Assembly: GCA_016712635.1 (NCBI GenBank)
Contig: JADJQS010000002.1
Coordinates: 1-64,000 of the forward strand
Direction of reading: 5' to 3'
Length of the DNA: 64,000 nt
DNA from: Gammaproteobacteria bacterium
GTDB taxonomy: Bacteria; Pseudomonadota; Gammaproteobacteria; SZUA-140
In this document: piece after piece, positions 25,166 through 34,734 of the stretch
How the letters are laid out: each line of letters opens with the position of its first letter
How positions within the stretch are numbered: the stretch's first letter is position 1
Notes under the pieces: generated by a model
Told to the model about the DNA's origin: nothing
What the model saw: only the letters and a program-made list of their open reading frames with translations
The model's database searches: none
Position numbers and translations under genes: made by a program

Positions 25166-26314
25166 TCAAACGAGCCCGCTTACACGGGCCATGTCCGCCC
25201 GGGCAAACGCCGGCTCGGTCGCGTCGATCACCCCTCCTCCGAGGCAGCGATCTCCGTCATACAGCACCACGTACTGTCCGGGGGTCACCGCGCGCTGCGG
25301 CTGATCGAACAGCACGTGACAATGCCTCGTATCAGGATCGATTTCGACAACACAGGGCTGATCGCCCTGGCGATAGCGGGTCTTCGCGCGGCACCGGTAC
25401 GGCAGCCGCACCGGCGCCTGTCCGGTGATCCAGTGAAACCGTTCCACGCTGAGCGACCGGCTGTACAGGGACGGATGATCGTGGCCCTGCGCCACCACCA
25501 GCGTGTTGTCCCGCTGATCCTTCGCCACGACGTACCATGCCTCGCCGCTCCCGTCGGCGCTGCCGCCGATACCGAGCCCCTTGCGTTGTCCGAGAGTATA
25601 GAACATGAGTCCCTCGTGCTCTCCAATCTGACGACCATCCAGCGAGCGGATCTCTCCCCGCCGGGCCGGCAGGTAGCGGCCGAGAAACTCCCTGAACCGG
25701 CGCTCACCGATGAAACAGATCCCCGTGCTGTCCTTTTTCGCGTGGTTGGCGAAACCGGCGGTCCGGGCGATGCGGCGCACCTCGCTCTTGAGCATGCCGC
25801 CGAGCGGGAACACGGCACGGGAAAGCTGTTCCTGCGTCAATGCATGCAGGAAATAACTCTGGTCCTTGTCCGGATCGCGCCCCTTGAGAAGATAGAAAAT
25901 ACCGTCCCGCTCTTCGACCCGGGCATAGTGCCCGGTGGCAATCCGTTCCGCACCGGACGCCAGGGCATGATCGAGGAATACGCGGAACTTGATCTCGCTG
26001 TTGCACAGGATGTCCGGATTCGGCGTGCGCCCCGCCTGGTATTCCCGCAGGAAATAGCTGAACACACGTTCGCGGTAAGCATTGGCAAAATTGACGGCAT
26101 CGAGCTCGATGCCGAGCCGGTCGCACACTTCCAGCGCATCGCGCACGTCGCGCTCGGCCGGGCATTCACCGCCAGGGTCTGATTCTTCCCAGTTCTTCAT
26201 GAACAGACCGCTGATCGTCGCGTGTCCTTGCTGTTGCAGCAACAGCGCCGCCACGGAGGAATCCACTCCCCCGGACATCCCGACGACGACCCTGGAACAC
26301 CCCGGTTTTTTCAT
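25166..26314 (-). CDS. mnmA: tRNA-specific 2-thiouridylase MnmA
   Basis: 382 residues. Thiolates U34 of tRNA Lys, Glu and Gln. PP-loop VVGMSGGVDSSVAA near residue 11, first catalytic Cys in PDILCNSEIKF, second in DSTGICFIGERRF, tRNA-binding KDQSYFLHAL. Same-strand neighbours nudJ and hflD reproduce the E. coli order. Confidence 0.97.
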   Translation of the reverse strand: MKKPGCSRVVVGMSGGVDSSVAALLLQQQGHATISGLFMKNWEESDPGGECPAERDVRDALEVCDRLGIELDAVNFANAYRERVFSYFLREYQAGRTPNPDILCNSEIKFRVFLDHALASGAERIATGHYARVEERDGIFYLLKGRDPDKDQSYFLHALTQEQLSRAVFPLGGMLKSEVRRIARTAGFANHAKKDSTGICFIGERRFREFLGRYLPARRGEIRSLDGRQIGEHEGLMFYTLGQRKGLGIGGSADGSGEAWYVVAKDQRDNTLVVAQGHDHPSLYSRSLSVERFHWITGQAPVRLPYRCRAKTRYRQGDQPCVVEIDPDTRHCHVLFDQPQRAVTPGQYVVLYDGDRCLGGGVIDATEPAFARADMARVSGLV

Positions 26315-26396
26315 GAAAATAGAACTGTGATTCAGTTGATTAAAACAGTCTCTTCACAACGGATCGATGACCTGGATGTATCCCCGGACGCTTCGA

Positions 26397-26858
26397 TCAG
26401 GCGGCGTCCAGACACACGAGCAGGTCAAGCGGGTAACATTTTCCCGCCATAAAATCATCGATGCACTTCAAGACCATCGGGCTGCGCAGCGCATCGCCTC
26501 GGGCGGCCACTTCAGCCCGCGTCAGCCACATCACGGCGCGGATGCCGTCGTCCGGTTCGAGCGCCGGGTCATGGTCCAGGGCGTTGCAGGCGAAGGCGAC
26601 GCGGAGAAAGCTCCGTGCACTGGGCGAGGTCCACTGATGGATACCCACCACGGCGGTCGGACGGATCCGCCATCCGGTCTCTTCACGCGTCTCGCGTACC
26701 ACGGCATCAAGCAGGCTCTCGCCCCGCTCCAGATGTCCGGCCGGCTGGTTGTAGACGATACGATTCTCCGCTTCCTCCTCAACAATCAGGAAGCGTCCCT
26801 CATGCTCGACAACGGCCGCGACGGTGACGTGGGGTTTCCATCTCATGTCGTGATTCAC
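26397..26858 (-). CDS. nudJ: NudJ-like Nudix phosphatase
   Basis: 153 residues; an alternative ATG at 26846 removes four residues and better matches the family start (MRWKPHVTVAAVV). Nudix box from GHLERGESLLDAVVRETREE to TGW is complete. NQPAGHLE, HQWTSP and LRSPMVLKCIDDFMAG match E. coli NudJ, which acts on thiamine-pyrophosphate precursors and nucleoside triphosphates. Upstream of mnmA as in E. coli; divergent from icd. Confidence 0.9.
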   Translation of the reverse strand: MNHDMRWKPHVTVAAVVEHEGRFLIVEEEAENRIVYNQPAGHLERGESLLDAVVRETREETGWRIRPTAVVGIHQWTSPSARSFLRVAFACNALDHDPALEPDDGIRAVMWLTRAEVAARGDALRSPMVLKCIDDFMAGKCYPLDLLVCLDAA

Positions 26859-26953
26859 CGGAGCGCGGAGCCTCCGCGCGCTTCAGGTTTCGCACCTCTT
26901 GCTGTTAGTATTAGCATAGCATTTCTTCTTCAACCGCATGAGTGAGAGTATAA

Positions 26954-28210
26954 ATGACCTATCAGCACGTCGAAATCCCCGCCGCCGGCAGCAGGATCAC
27001 CCTTAACAAGGATCTTTCACTCAATGTCCCGGACCGCCCGGTCATACCCTTCATCGAGGGCGACGGGATCGGCGTGGACATCACGCCGGTGATGCGCGAC
27101 GTCGTCGATGCCGCCGTCCGCAAGGCCTACGGCGGCCGGCGTTCGATCGTCTGGATGGAGATCTACGCGGGCGAAAAATGCACCCGCGTCTACGGCAAGG
27201 ACACCTGGCTGGCCGGGGAGACCCTGGAAGCGATCCGCGATTTCCTGATCGCGATCAAGGGCCCGCTGACCACTCCCGTCGGCGGCGGCATACGATCGCT
27301 CAACGTCGCACTGCGCCAGGAACTCGACCTCTACGTCTGCCTGCGCCCCGTGCGCTACTTCTCCGGCACGCCGAGCCCGCTGAGACACCCGGAAAAGACC
27401 GACATGGTGATCTTCCGCGAAAACGCCGAGGACATCTACGCCGGCATCGAATGGGAGGCCGGCTCGCCGGAAGTGCGCAAGGTCATCCAGTTCCTGCAGC
27501 AGGAAATGGGCGTGAAAAAAATCCGTTTCCCGGGCAGCTCGGGCATCGGGATCAAACCCGTATCACAGGAGGGTACCGCCCGCCTCGTGCGCAAGGCGAT
27601 TCGTTACGCCGTCGACAATAACCGGGAATCGGTGACCCTCGTGCACAAGGGTAATATCATGAAATACACCGAGGGCGCCTTCAAGAACTGGGGGTACGAG
27701 ATCGCGCGGAAGGAATTCGGGGCGACGGAGATCGACGGCGGCCCGTGGTGCCGCTTCAGCAATCCCGTCACCGGCAAGCCGATCGTGGTCAAGGACGTGA
27801 TCGCAGACGCCTTCCTGCAGCAGATCCTGCTGCGCCCCGAGGATTACAGCGTCATCGCGACGCTGAACCTCAACGGAGACTACATCTCGGATGCCCTCGC
27901 CGCCCAGGTGGGAGGGATCGGCATGGCGCCGGGGGCGAATCTGTCCGATTCCGTCGCCCTGTTCGAGGCCACCCATGGGACAGCCCCGAAGTACGCAGGC
28001 CAGGACAAGGTGAATCCCGGGTCGCTGATCCTGTCCGGAGAGATGCTGTTGCGGCATTTGGGGTGGACCGAGGCCGCCGACCTGATCATCAAGGGCATCA
28101 TGGGGGCAATTTCGGCAAAGCAGGTCACGTACGACCTCGAACGCCTGATGTCAGGTGCGACCCTCGTAAGCTGTTCCGGTTTCGGCAAGGCCATCGTCAA
28201 CCGGATGTGA
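26954..28210 (+). CDS. icd: NADP-dependent isocitrate dehydrogenase
   Basis: 418 residues. TCA-cycle enzyme. IPFIEGDGIGVDITP at the start, the substrate and regulatory loop GGGIRSLNVALRQELDLY including the Ser that AceK phosphorylates in enterobacteria, KGNIMKYTEG, and NLNGDYISDALAAQVGG with GTAPKYAGQDKVNPGS. Divergent from nudJ with a 95-bp gap. Confidence 0.97.
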   Translation: MTYQHVEIPAAGSRITLNKDLSLNVPDRPVIPFIEGDGIGVDITPVMRDVVDAAVRKAYGGRRSIVWMEIYAGEKCTRVYGKDTWLAGETLEAIRDFLIAIKGPLTTPVGGGIRSLNVALRQELDLYVCLRPVRYFSGTPSPLRHPEKTDMVIFRENAEDIYAGIEWEAGSPEVRKVIQFLQQEMGVKKIRFPGSSGIGIKPVSQEGTARLVRKAIRYAVDNNRESVTLVHKGNIMKYTEGAFKNWGYEIARKEFGATEIDGGPWCRFSNPVTGKPIVVKDVIADAFLQQILLRPEDYSVIATLNLNGDYISDALAAQVGGIGMAPGANLSDSVALFEATHGTAPKYAGQDKVNPGSLILSGEMLLRHLGWTEAADLIIKGIMGAISAKQVTYDLERLMSGATLVSCSGFGKAIVNRM

Positions 28211-28247
28211 ACCGCCACGGCGGCCGGACGGGCCGCCTCCCGGCGCT

Positions 28248-28460
28248 TCAGCCCTCCGGGCTGAGGCGGATCTTTTCGGCAAACAGCCCCTTGGGGCCAT
28301 TCGAGATATCAAATTCCACCTTCTGGCCCTGCTTGAGGCTTTTATAGCCTTCCATCTCGATCGCCGAGAAGTGGGCAAACACGTCGTCGCCCCCGCCGTC
28401 GGGTGAAACGAATCCAAACCCCTTGGCATTGTTGAACCATTTCACGATACCTGTGGTCAT
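28248..28460 (-). CDS. Cold-shock domain protein (CspD-like)
   Basis: 70 residues from the ATG giving MTTGIVKWFNNAKGFGFV; a start at 28472 adds MAGK. RNP-1 (KGFGFV) and RNP-2 (DVFAHF) RNA-binding motifs are present. Position next to clpS and divergent from it matches cspD in E. coli, although CspD proteins usually have longer C-termini. Single-stranded nucleic-acid chaperone. Confidence 0.92.
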   Translation of the reverse strand: MTTGIVKWFNNAKGFGFVSPDGGGDDVFAHFSAIEMEGYKSLKQGQKVEFDISNGPKGLFAEKIRLSPEG

Positions 28461-28472
28461 TTTACCTGCCAC

Positions 28473-29133
28473 CTCTTCGAGTTATGCGCAGTAAAACACC
28501 GCCTGCTATTGTTGTGCGAATAGCATCAGGAAATATCGGGACTGCTGGATATGGAAACACGCTGACACGGCAGGATCCCCAGTATCCACACCGTACGGGA
28601 TTACGATTGCCTCGCTCAAGGAATGCACGCGGGAAACGACGCCGTCACCCCCGAACATACTCTCCCCTCTCGATGCCACCTTGACACATTGATAATAGGT
28701 CAAACACCCACTATCGCGCTTCACTTTGCGTAAGTTTGATCGACGAGTCAAGATCCGTCAGCGGAGTGGCGCGTCCGGACCCGGCACCGGCCTGGCGTCC
28801 GTCGCCCGGGAGCCGTCTCGGAGGCGAAGCCGGTGTCGGCTCAACCGCGACACGCGCGCACCCGGCAATCATGCGGCCGCCCCTTTAATCCGCTCGCGCT
28901 GCCCCAATCATAAATGGCATGGACAGCACAGAATCAACCCGCCCCGCGTTTGGCAAGCATTTTGCACTTTAACTCCGGAGCCTAAACATTTCCCTAAATC
29001 TTGACGCTATACTTGGTACGCACAGAACAGCTCGGCCAGCGCCGGCAAGTCGGCTTGAGATCGGACAATGACGGTGTGTTACTCTTTGGCCAATAAAGAA
29101 TTTTGTCATTGACTAGGATATAATTGGTGCGTC
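28473..29133. other. 660-bp intergenic region between csp and clpS
   Basis: No convincing gene is seen in either strand; the short open frames here lack any recognisable family or ribosome-binding site. It holds a near-perfect sigma-54 promoter motif at 28951-28966 and a TATAAT at 29118-29123 too close to clpS to be placed with confidence. A small RNA cannot be excluded. Confidence 0.6.
28951..28966 (+). promoter_or_regulatory. Candidate sigma-54 (RpoN) promoter
   Basis: TGGCAAGCATTTTGCA matches the consensus TGGCACG-N4-TTGCW at every fixed position but one, with the -24 GG and -12 GC correctly spaced. It faces clpS, whose start lies 168 bp downstream. No activator-binding site was identified. 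Confidence 0.5.
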
Positions 29134-29457
29134 ATGAAACAGACTAAGCAGCGTCATACCACCAGCGACAGCCTGGCCCTCCAGGAGGCCAAGCCCAAGC
29201 TCAAGCGCCCGCCTTTGTACAAGGTCATCCTGCTGAATGACGACTACACCCCGATGGATTTCGTCATTCAGGTGCTGCAGAAATTCTTTGCCATGAACCA
29301 TGAGAAAGCGACGCAGATCATGCTCCATGTTCACACCCGGGGGATGGGCGTGTGCGGGATCTTCAACCGCGACATCGCGGAAACGAAGGTGGCGATGGTC
29401 AACCAGTTCGCACGGGAAAACCAGCACCCGCTCAAGTGCACGATGGAAAAGGTCTAA
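29134..29457 (+). CDS. clpS: ATP-dependent Clp protease adaptor ClpS
   Basis: 107 residues. Delivers proteins with N-degrons (Leu, Phe, Tyr, Trp) to ClpAP. Conserved core YKVILLNDDYTPMDFVIQVL and HTRGMGVCGIFNRDIAETK, which line the N-degron pocket and the ClpA contact. Followed 32 bp later by clpA. Two aminoacyl-tRNA-protein transferase genes that create its substrates, bpt and aat, lie within 4 kb. Confidence 0.97.
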   Translation: MKQTKQRHTTSDSLALQEAKPKLKRPPLYKVILLNDDYTPMDFVIQVLQKFFAMNHEKATQIMLHVHTRGMGVCGIFNRDIAETKVAMVNQFARENQHPLKCTMEKV

Positions 29458-29489
29458 CACGATCCGACTACAATGATCAGGTGGTGATG

Positions 29490-31752
29490 ATGCTAAGCAA
29501 GGACGTTGAATATACGCTGAACGTCGCCTTCCAGGAGGCTCGCGACAAGAATCATGAGTTCATCACCGTCGAGCACCTGCTGCTCGCCCTGCTGGAAAAT
29601 CCCTCGGCGGTGGCCATACTGCGCTCCTGCGGGGCGGACCTCGACAGCCTCAAGCACGACCTGACCGTCTTCCTCGAGGAAACCACCCCCATCCTGCAGG
29701 ACGACGGACGCGACACGCAGCCCACGCTCGGCTTCCAGCGCGTGTTGCAGCGTGCGGTATTCCATGTGCAATCGTCCGGCAAGCGCGAAGTCGGCGCGGC
29801 CAATCTGCTGGTGGCGATCTTCGGCGAACAGGATTCGCAGGCGGTCTACTGCCTGAACACGCAGAACATCACGCGACTCGACATCGTCAACTACATCTCC
29901 CACGGCATCACCAAGGCCGAGGGGGAGGAAGAGAGCGAAGGCATGCTGTCGACCGACAGCGAGACGGAGGCCGAAAGCCCGGCGCGCAGCCCGCTCGACA
30001 ACTACGCGACCAACCTGAACCAGCGCGCCCGCATGGGGATGATCGACCCCCTCATCGGCCGCGAGCAGGAACTGCAGCGCATGATCCAGGTGCTGTGCCG
30101 CCGCCGCAAGAACAATCCCCTGCTGGTCGGCGAGGCCGGCGTGGGCAAGACCGCCATCGCGGAGGGTCTGGCCAAGAAGATCATCGACGGTGACATCCCG
30201 GACGTACTGGCCCAGAGCACGGTGTATTCACTCGACATGGGCGCCTTGCTCGCCGGCACCAAGTACCGCGGCGACTTCGAGAAGCGCCTCAAGGGCATCC
30301 TGGCCCAGTTGCGCAAGGAACCCGGCGCCATCCTCTTCATCGACGAGATCCATACCATCATCGGAGCGGGCTCCACCTCGGGCGGCGTGATGGACGCCTC
30401 CAACCTGATCAAACCGATGCTCTCGTCTGGCGAGCTGCGCTGCATCGGGTCGACCACCTACCAGGAATACCGCACCATCTTCGAAAAGGACCGTGCGCTG
30501 GCGCGCCGCTTCCAGAAGATCGACGTCACCGAACCGAGCGTGGACGAGACCTACAGGATCCTGCAGGGCCTGAAGGCGCGTTTCGAGCAGCACCACAAGG
30601 TCAAGTATTCCCGTGAGGCACTGCGCACGGCCTGCGAGCTCGCCGCGCGCTACATCAACGATCGCCACCTTCCCGACAAGGCGATCGACGTCATCGATGA
30701 GGCCGGCGCCTACCAGCGCCTGCTGCCTCCGTCCAAGCGCAAGAAGACCATCGGGGTCAAGGAAGTCGAGGCCATCGTCGCCAAGATCGCGCGCATCCCG
30801 GCGAAGACGGTGTCGAACTCCGACAAGGACAAGCTGCGCACCCTGGACCGCGACCTCAAGATGGTCGTGTTCGGCCAGGATGAAGCCATCGAGACGCTGG
30901 CCAATTCGATCAAAATGGCGCGTTCCGGCCTCGGCAACGAAGAGAAGCCGATCGGCTCCTTCCTGTTCGCCGGTCCGACCGGCGTCGGCAAGACCGAGGT
31001 GACGCGCCAGCTGGCCAAGATCGCTCGGCATTGAACTGCTCCGCTTCGACATGTCGGAGTACATGGAGCGCCACACGGTGTCACGCCTGATCGGCGCCCC
31101 GCCCGGTTATGTCGGCTTCGACCAGGGCGGCCTGTTGACCGAGGGCATCACCAAGCACCCGCACGCGGTGCTGCTGCTGGACGAGGTCGAGAAGGCGCAC
31201 CCGGACGTGTTCAACCTGCTGCTGCAGGTGATGGACCATGGCACGCTCACGGACAACAACGGCAGGAAGGCCGACTTCCGCAACGTCATCATCGTGATGA
31301 CGACCAACGCCGGCGCCGAACAGGCCAGCCGCGCGTCAATCGGCTTCACCCAGCAGGACCATTCCACCGATGCGATGGAGGTCATCAAACGCGGTTTCTC
31401 GCCCGAATTCCGCAACCGGCTCGACGGCATCATCCAGTTCAAGCCGCTGTCGCCGCAGACCATCAGTCACGTGGTGGACAAGTTCCTGATCGAGCTGGAG
31501 CACCAGCTGGAGGAGAAAAAAGTCTCGCTGCGCATCGACGACAGCGTACGCGAATGGCTGGCGGTGCACGGTTTCGATCCCAAGATGGGCGCCCGCCCGA
31601 TGGCGCGCACGATCCAGGAATTCATCAAGCGTCCGCTGGCGGAAGAATTGCTGTTCGGCCGCCTGTCCAAGGGCGGACGCGTGTGCATCAGCGTCGCGCA
31701 GGACAAGCTGGAGTTCGAGGTCGAAAGCGTCGAAGAGCCGGTGGAAAGCTGA
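29490..31752 (+). pseudogene. clpA: ATP-dependent Clp protease ATPase subunit ClpA (frame-shifted)
   Basis: Together the two frames give a full-length ClpA. The first (to 31034) has the Clp-N domain, an acidic linker, the first AAA+ module (GEAGVGKTA) and the start of the second (GPTGVGKTE), then runs into a stop after QLAKIARH. The second frame continues exactly with LGIELLRFDMSEYMERH to the normal C-terminus at 31752. One extra base near 31021-31023 explains the break. The ATG at 29490 has AGGTGG 5 bp upstream. If real, the mutation would remove half of the D2 ring and disable ClpAP; a miscall is equally possible. Confidence 0.9.
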
Positions 31753-31755
31753 GTC

Positions 31756-31974
31756 TTACTTGGCGCGGAACGAGATCCGTCCCTTGGTCAGGTCATAGGG
31801 CGTCAGCTGCACGGTGACCTTGTCACCGGTGAGTATCCGGATGTAATGCTTGCGCATCTTGCCCGATATATGGGCAGTCACCACATGCCCGTTGTCCAGC
31901 TGAACGCGGAACATGGTGTTCGGCAGGGTCTCGATCACCGTGCCTTCCATTTCAATGTGTTCTTCTTTTGCCAT
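31756..31974 (-). CDS. infA: Translation initiation factor IF-1
   Basis: 72 residues, the standard length. OB-fold protein MAKEEHIEMEGTVIETLP with GDKVTVQLTPYDLTKGRI near the end. Blocks the ribosomal A site during initiation. Convergent with clpA, 3 bp between stop codons, as in the clpA-infA-aat order of E. coli and Pseudomonas. Confidence 0.98.
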   Translation of the reverse strand: MAKEEHIEMEGTVIETLPNTMFRVQLDNGHVVTAHISGKMRKHYIRILTGDKVTVQLTPYDLTKGRISFRAK

Positions 31975-32086
31975 ACACTCCTAAAGGGTCGTGGATTCCA
32001 CGCCAAAGTAAAGCGGTCGGGGCCGCGGATAAGTTAACCTTTATACCGCCCCTGTCAAGTACCTGACTGGGATATCTGCGCCGGGA

Positions 32087-32824
32087 TTACCCGGCAGGGT
32101 CGTCGCACCGCCGCCAATGTCCGTCAAGCAGCAGCTCATAGGGACGGTAGGCGACTTTATAACTCATTTTGCGGCAATCTTCGATCCAATAGCCAAGATA
32201 AAGCCATTTCTTCCCCAGGCTGCGCGCCGCCTCGATCTGCCACAACACCGCGTATACCCCCAGGCTGCGCCTGGCCTGCGCGGTATCGAAGTAGGTATAG
32301 ACGGCGGACAGCCCGTCCGCCAGCACGTCCGTGACCGCGACGGCCACGCAGTGACCGGAATCGATGAATTCGATCAGCCGCGTCTCGATCCCCTGCCCGG
32401 AGATGAATCCCAGGTAACCGTCCGGCGTCGTCTCCTCCATCCCGCCATTGGGATGCCTGCCTTCGATGTAACGGCAATAGAGTGCATAGTGCTCCGCATC
32501 GAAGCCGGGCGGACGTTCCCGCACCAGCAGATCGCTGTTGCGGGACCAGATCCTGCGCTGGGTGCGCTGAGGCCGGAAAGCATCGACCGCAACGCGCAGC
32601 GGTACACAGGCCGCGCAGGCGGGACAGGCGGGACGGTAGACGCGATTTCCGCTGCGCCGGAAACCCAGTGGCGCCAGCCGGCTGTACAGCCGCGTCCCGA
32701 CCGCCAGGCCGGGATCGACCACGACATTGACCGCCTGCCGGCCGGGCAGGTAACCGCAATCATGCACAGCGGTCAGAAAAAAAGCGACTGCCTCGTCCTT
32801 ACCGCCCGGTGAGGCCATGGTCAT
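32087..32824 (-). CDS. bpt: Aspartate/glutamate leucyltransferase (Bpt)
   Basis: 245 residues from the ATG at 32822-32824 (a second at 32818 is possible). Transfers Leu from tRNA to N-terminal Asp or Glu, making ClpS substrates. CGYLPGRQAVNVVVDP, the Cys cluster CPACAACVPLRV, and SLGKKWLYLGYWIEDCRKMSYK are characteristic. Its start overlaps the end of aat (stop 32799), so the two are translationally coupled. Confidence 0.93.
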   Translation of the reverse strand: MTMASPGGKDEAVAFFLTAVHDCGYLPGRQAVNVVVDPGLAVGTRLYSRLAPLGFRRSGNRVYRPACPACAACVPLRVAVDAFRPQRTQRRIWSRNSDLLVRERPPGFDAEHYALYCRYIEGRHPNGGMEETTPDGYLGFISGQGIETRLIEFIDSGHCVAVAVTDVLADGLSAVYTYFDTAQARRSLGVYAVLWQIEAARSLGKKWLYLGYWIEDCRKMSYKVAYRPYELLLDGHWRRCDDPAG

Positions 32825-33554
32825 CCGGGTGCGGCCCCGAAGGGGCGGCGTGATCAAAACACCAGGGAACTCGCGGTCCCTCGCGGACACACTCGCTCAG
32901 CAGCCCGTTGAACTCCGCCCGCGATATCTCGGCCGCGCCGAAGCGCCTCAGATGGTCGGTGGTCATCTGACAGTCGATCATGGTGAAACCCCAGCGTTGC
33001 AACTGCCGCACCAGCTGCACGAAGGCGACCTTGGAGGCGTCCCGGCGCCGGAAAAACATCGATTCACCGAAGAAGACCCCGCCGAGCGCGACGCCGTAAA
33101 GACCGCCCGCCAGCTCCCCCTCGAACCAGGCCTCGACCGAGTGCGCGTGGCCGAGATCGTGCAGCCGCGTGTACGCATCCACCATGTCCTCGGTGATCCA
33201 GGTACCGCCGTCAGCGCAGCGCGGCTCGGCGCAGGCGCGGATGACCGCCGCGAAATCCTGGTCGAAGGTCACCGCATACACGCCCTGCCGGATGAGCTTG
33301 TCCAGACTGCGTGAGACCGCCAGCCGTTCCGGGAACAGCACCATGCGCGGGTCGGGCGACCACCACAAGATCGGCTGACCAGGACTGAACCATGGGAATA
33401 CTCCCCCCCGGTAGGCCTCGAGCAGCCAGTCGGGATCGAGACAACCGCCGATCGCGAGCAGGCCGTTCGGCTCCTCAAGGGCGCGCTCCACCGCGGGGAA
33501 CCGGTCCGCCACGGCATAAGGATCCAGCAGTACGGGAAACCGCATCGTCATCAC
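32799..33554 (-). CDS. aat: Leucyl/phenylalanyl-tRNA-protein transferase
   Basis: 251 residues. Adds Leu or Phe to N-terminal Lys or Arg. Motifs GLLAIGGCLDPDWLLEAYR, GVFPWFSPGQPILWWSPDPR, GTWITEDMVDAYTRLHDLG and GVFFGESMFFRRRDASK are all present. Its ATG overlaps the stop of the upstream FemAB/GNAT-like gene by 4 bp, and its end overlaps bpt. Confidence 0.96.
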   Translation of the reverse strand: MMTMRFPVLLDPYAVADRFPAVERALEEPNGLLAIGGCLDPDWLLEAYRGGVFPWFSPGQPILWWSPDPRMVLFPERLAVSRSLDKLIRQGVYAVTFDQDFAAVIRACAEPRCADGGTWITEDMVDAYTRLHDLGHAHSVEAWFEGELAGGLYGVALGGVFFGESMFFRRRDASKVAFVQLVRQLQRWGFTMIDCQMTTDHLRRFGAAEISRAEFNGLLSECVREGPRVPWCFDHAAPSGPHPDDHGLTGR

Positions 33555-34675
33555 CCGGGGTGTTTGAACGGGAGCTGGCCGCGCATCTCAACCAGGTAAT
33601 TCTCCATCGCGCGGCCCTCGCGCACAAGGAAATCGCCGACCGCCGCCTGAAACCGTGGATCCGCGATCCAGTGCAGGGAGTATGTCGGCGACGGCTCGAA
33701 GCCGCGCCGGACCTTGTACTCACCCTGCGCACCGGCCTCGAAGCACCGCAACCCCCGTTTGATGCAATAGTCTATCGCCGCGTAATAACACAGCTCGAAG
33801 TGCAGATGGCGATACTCTCCGGCGGCACCCCAGTGGCGCCCGTACAGGGAATCGCCGCCGAGATAGAACTGCGCGCCCGCGACATAGTCCCCGGCATGGC
33901 GCGCCAGGATCAGCAATGAGCTGTCGCCCATCACCCGGCCGATCTCGCGGAAAAAGCCGCGACTCAAGGGTGCATGATTCCCCTTCTTCTCGAAGGTGTT
34001 CAGATAAAACCGGTGGAACCGGTCCCAGGTCGCGGGATCGGCCTCGCCTCCCTGCACCACCTCGATCTCCACCCCCTGCTCCCGCACCTGTCTGCGCTCG
34101 GCGCGCACATTTTTCCGGTGTCGGGCGGAGAAACGTGCGAGGAAATCGTCGAAATCGGCATAGCCGCGGTTGTGCCAGTGGAACTGGCAGCCGGTGCGCG
34201 CCAGCAGCCCGTGGCGTTCGAGAACGGCGCGTTCCTCCGGCAAGGTGAACAGCCAATGCAGTGACGACACGCCCGCGGCACGGGCATGCGAGAGCGCCGC
34301 ATCGACCAGTCCGTCCGCCAGCCCCGCGTCCGTGCACAGGATGCGGCGTCCGGTCACGGGGGTATAGGGAACGGCGACCACCAGCTTGGGATAATAGGGC
34401 CTTCCCATGCGTTCATGGGCGTCGGCCCAGGCCCAGTCGAAGACGAATTCGCCGAAGGAATGCGCCTTGAGATACATCGGCAAGGCCCCGCGCAGACGCC
34501 CGGAATCTTCGTGGACAAGGTAGCAGGCCTGCCAGCCGCTGCGTCCGCCGACAGCGCCATGATGCTCGAGGGCGGCGAGAAACTCGTGACGCAGGAACGG
34601 CATTTCCGCTCCTGCGAGCGCGTTCCACTGCGCGGGATCGACCTGATCAATGGTGGGAAGAATGCGTATCGGCAT
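33551..34675 (-). CDS. FemAB/GNAT-like N-acyltransferase (DUF482/COG3146)
   Basis: 374 residues. Two tandem GNAT-like halves. HWLFTLPEE, YADFDDFLARFSARHRKNVRAE and FYLNTFEKKGNHAPL are typical of the DUF482 family, and GAQGEYKVRRGFEP ends the conserved part. Members are predicted N-acyltransferases of the peptidoglycan FemAB superfamily; no substrate is established. The 4-bp overlap with aat places it in a coupled three-gene unit with two aminoacyl-tRNA-dependent transferases. Confidence 0.85.
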   Translation of the reverse strand: MPIRILPTIDQVDPAQWNALAGAEMPFLRHEFLAALEHHGAVGGRSGWQACYLVHEDSGRLRGALPMYLKAHSFGEFVFDWAWADAHERMGRPYYPKLVVAVPYTPVTGRRILCTDAGLADGLVDAALSHARAAGVSSLHWLFTLPEERAVLERHGLLARTGCQFHWHNRGYADFDDFLARFSARHRKNVRAERRQVREQGVEIEVVQGGEADPATWDRFHRFYLNTFEKKGNHAPLSRGFFREIGRVMGDSSLLILARHAGDYVAGAQFYLGGDSLYGRHWGAAGEYRHLHFELCYYAAIDYCIKRGLRCFEAGAQGEYKVRRGFEPSPTYSLHWIADPRFQAAVGDFLVREGRAMENYLVEMRGQLPFKHPG

Positions 34676-34734
34676 TGACCGGGCCGCGGCGCGAGAAACA
34701 CACGGAGGCCGCCTGAGAAAAATTCTGCACGCCC

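Noticed and set aside
28506..29004. Small genes in the csp-clpS gap
   Set aside because: Short frames on both strands have no ribosome-binding site and no protein-like composition.
29118..29123. TATAAT as the clpS promoter
   Set aside because: It would start transcription within a few bases of the ATG, leaving no leader, and no -35 lies at the right distance.
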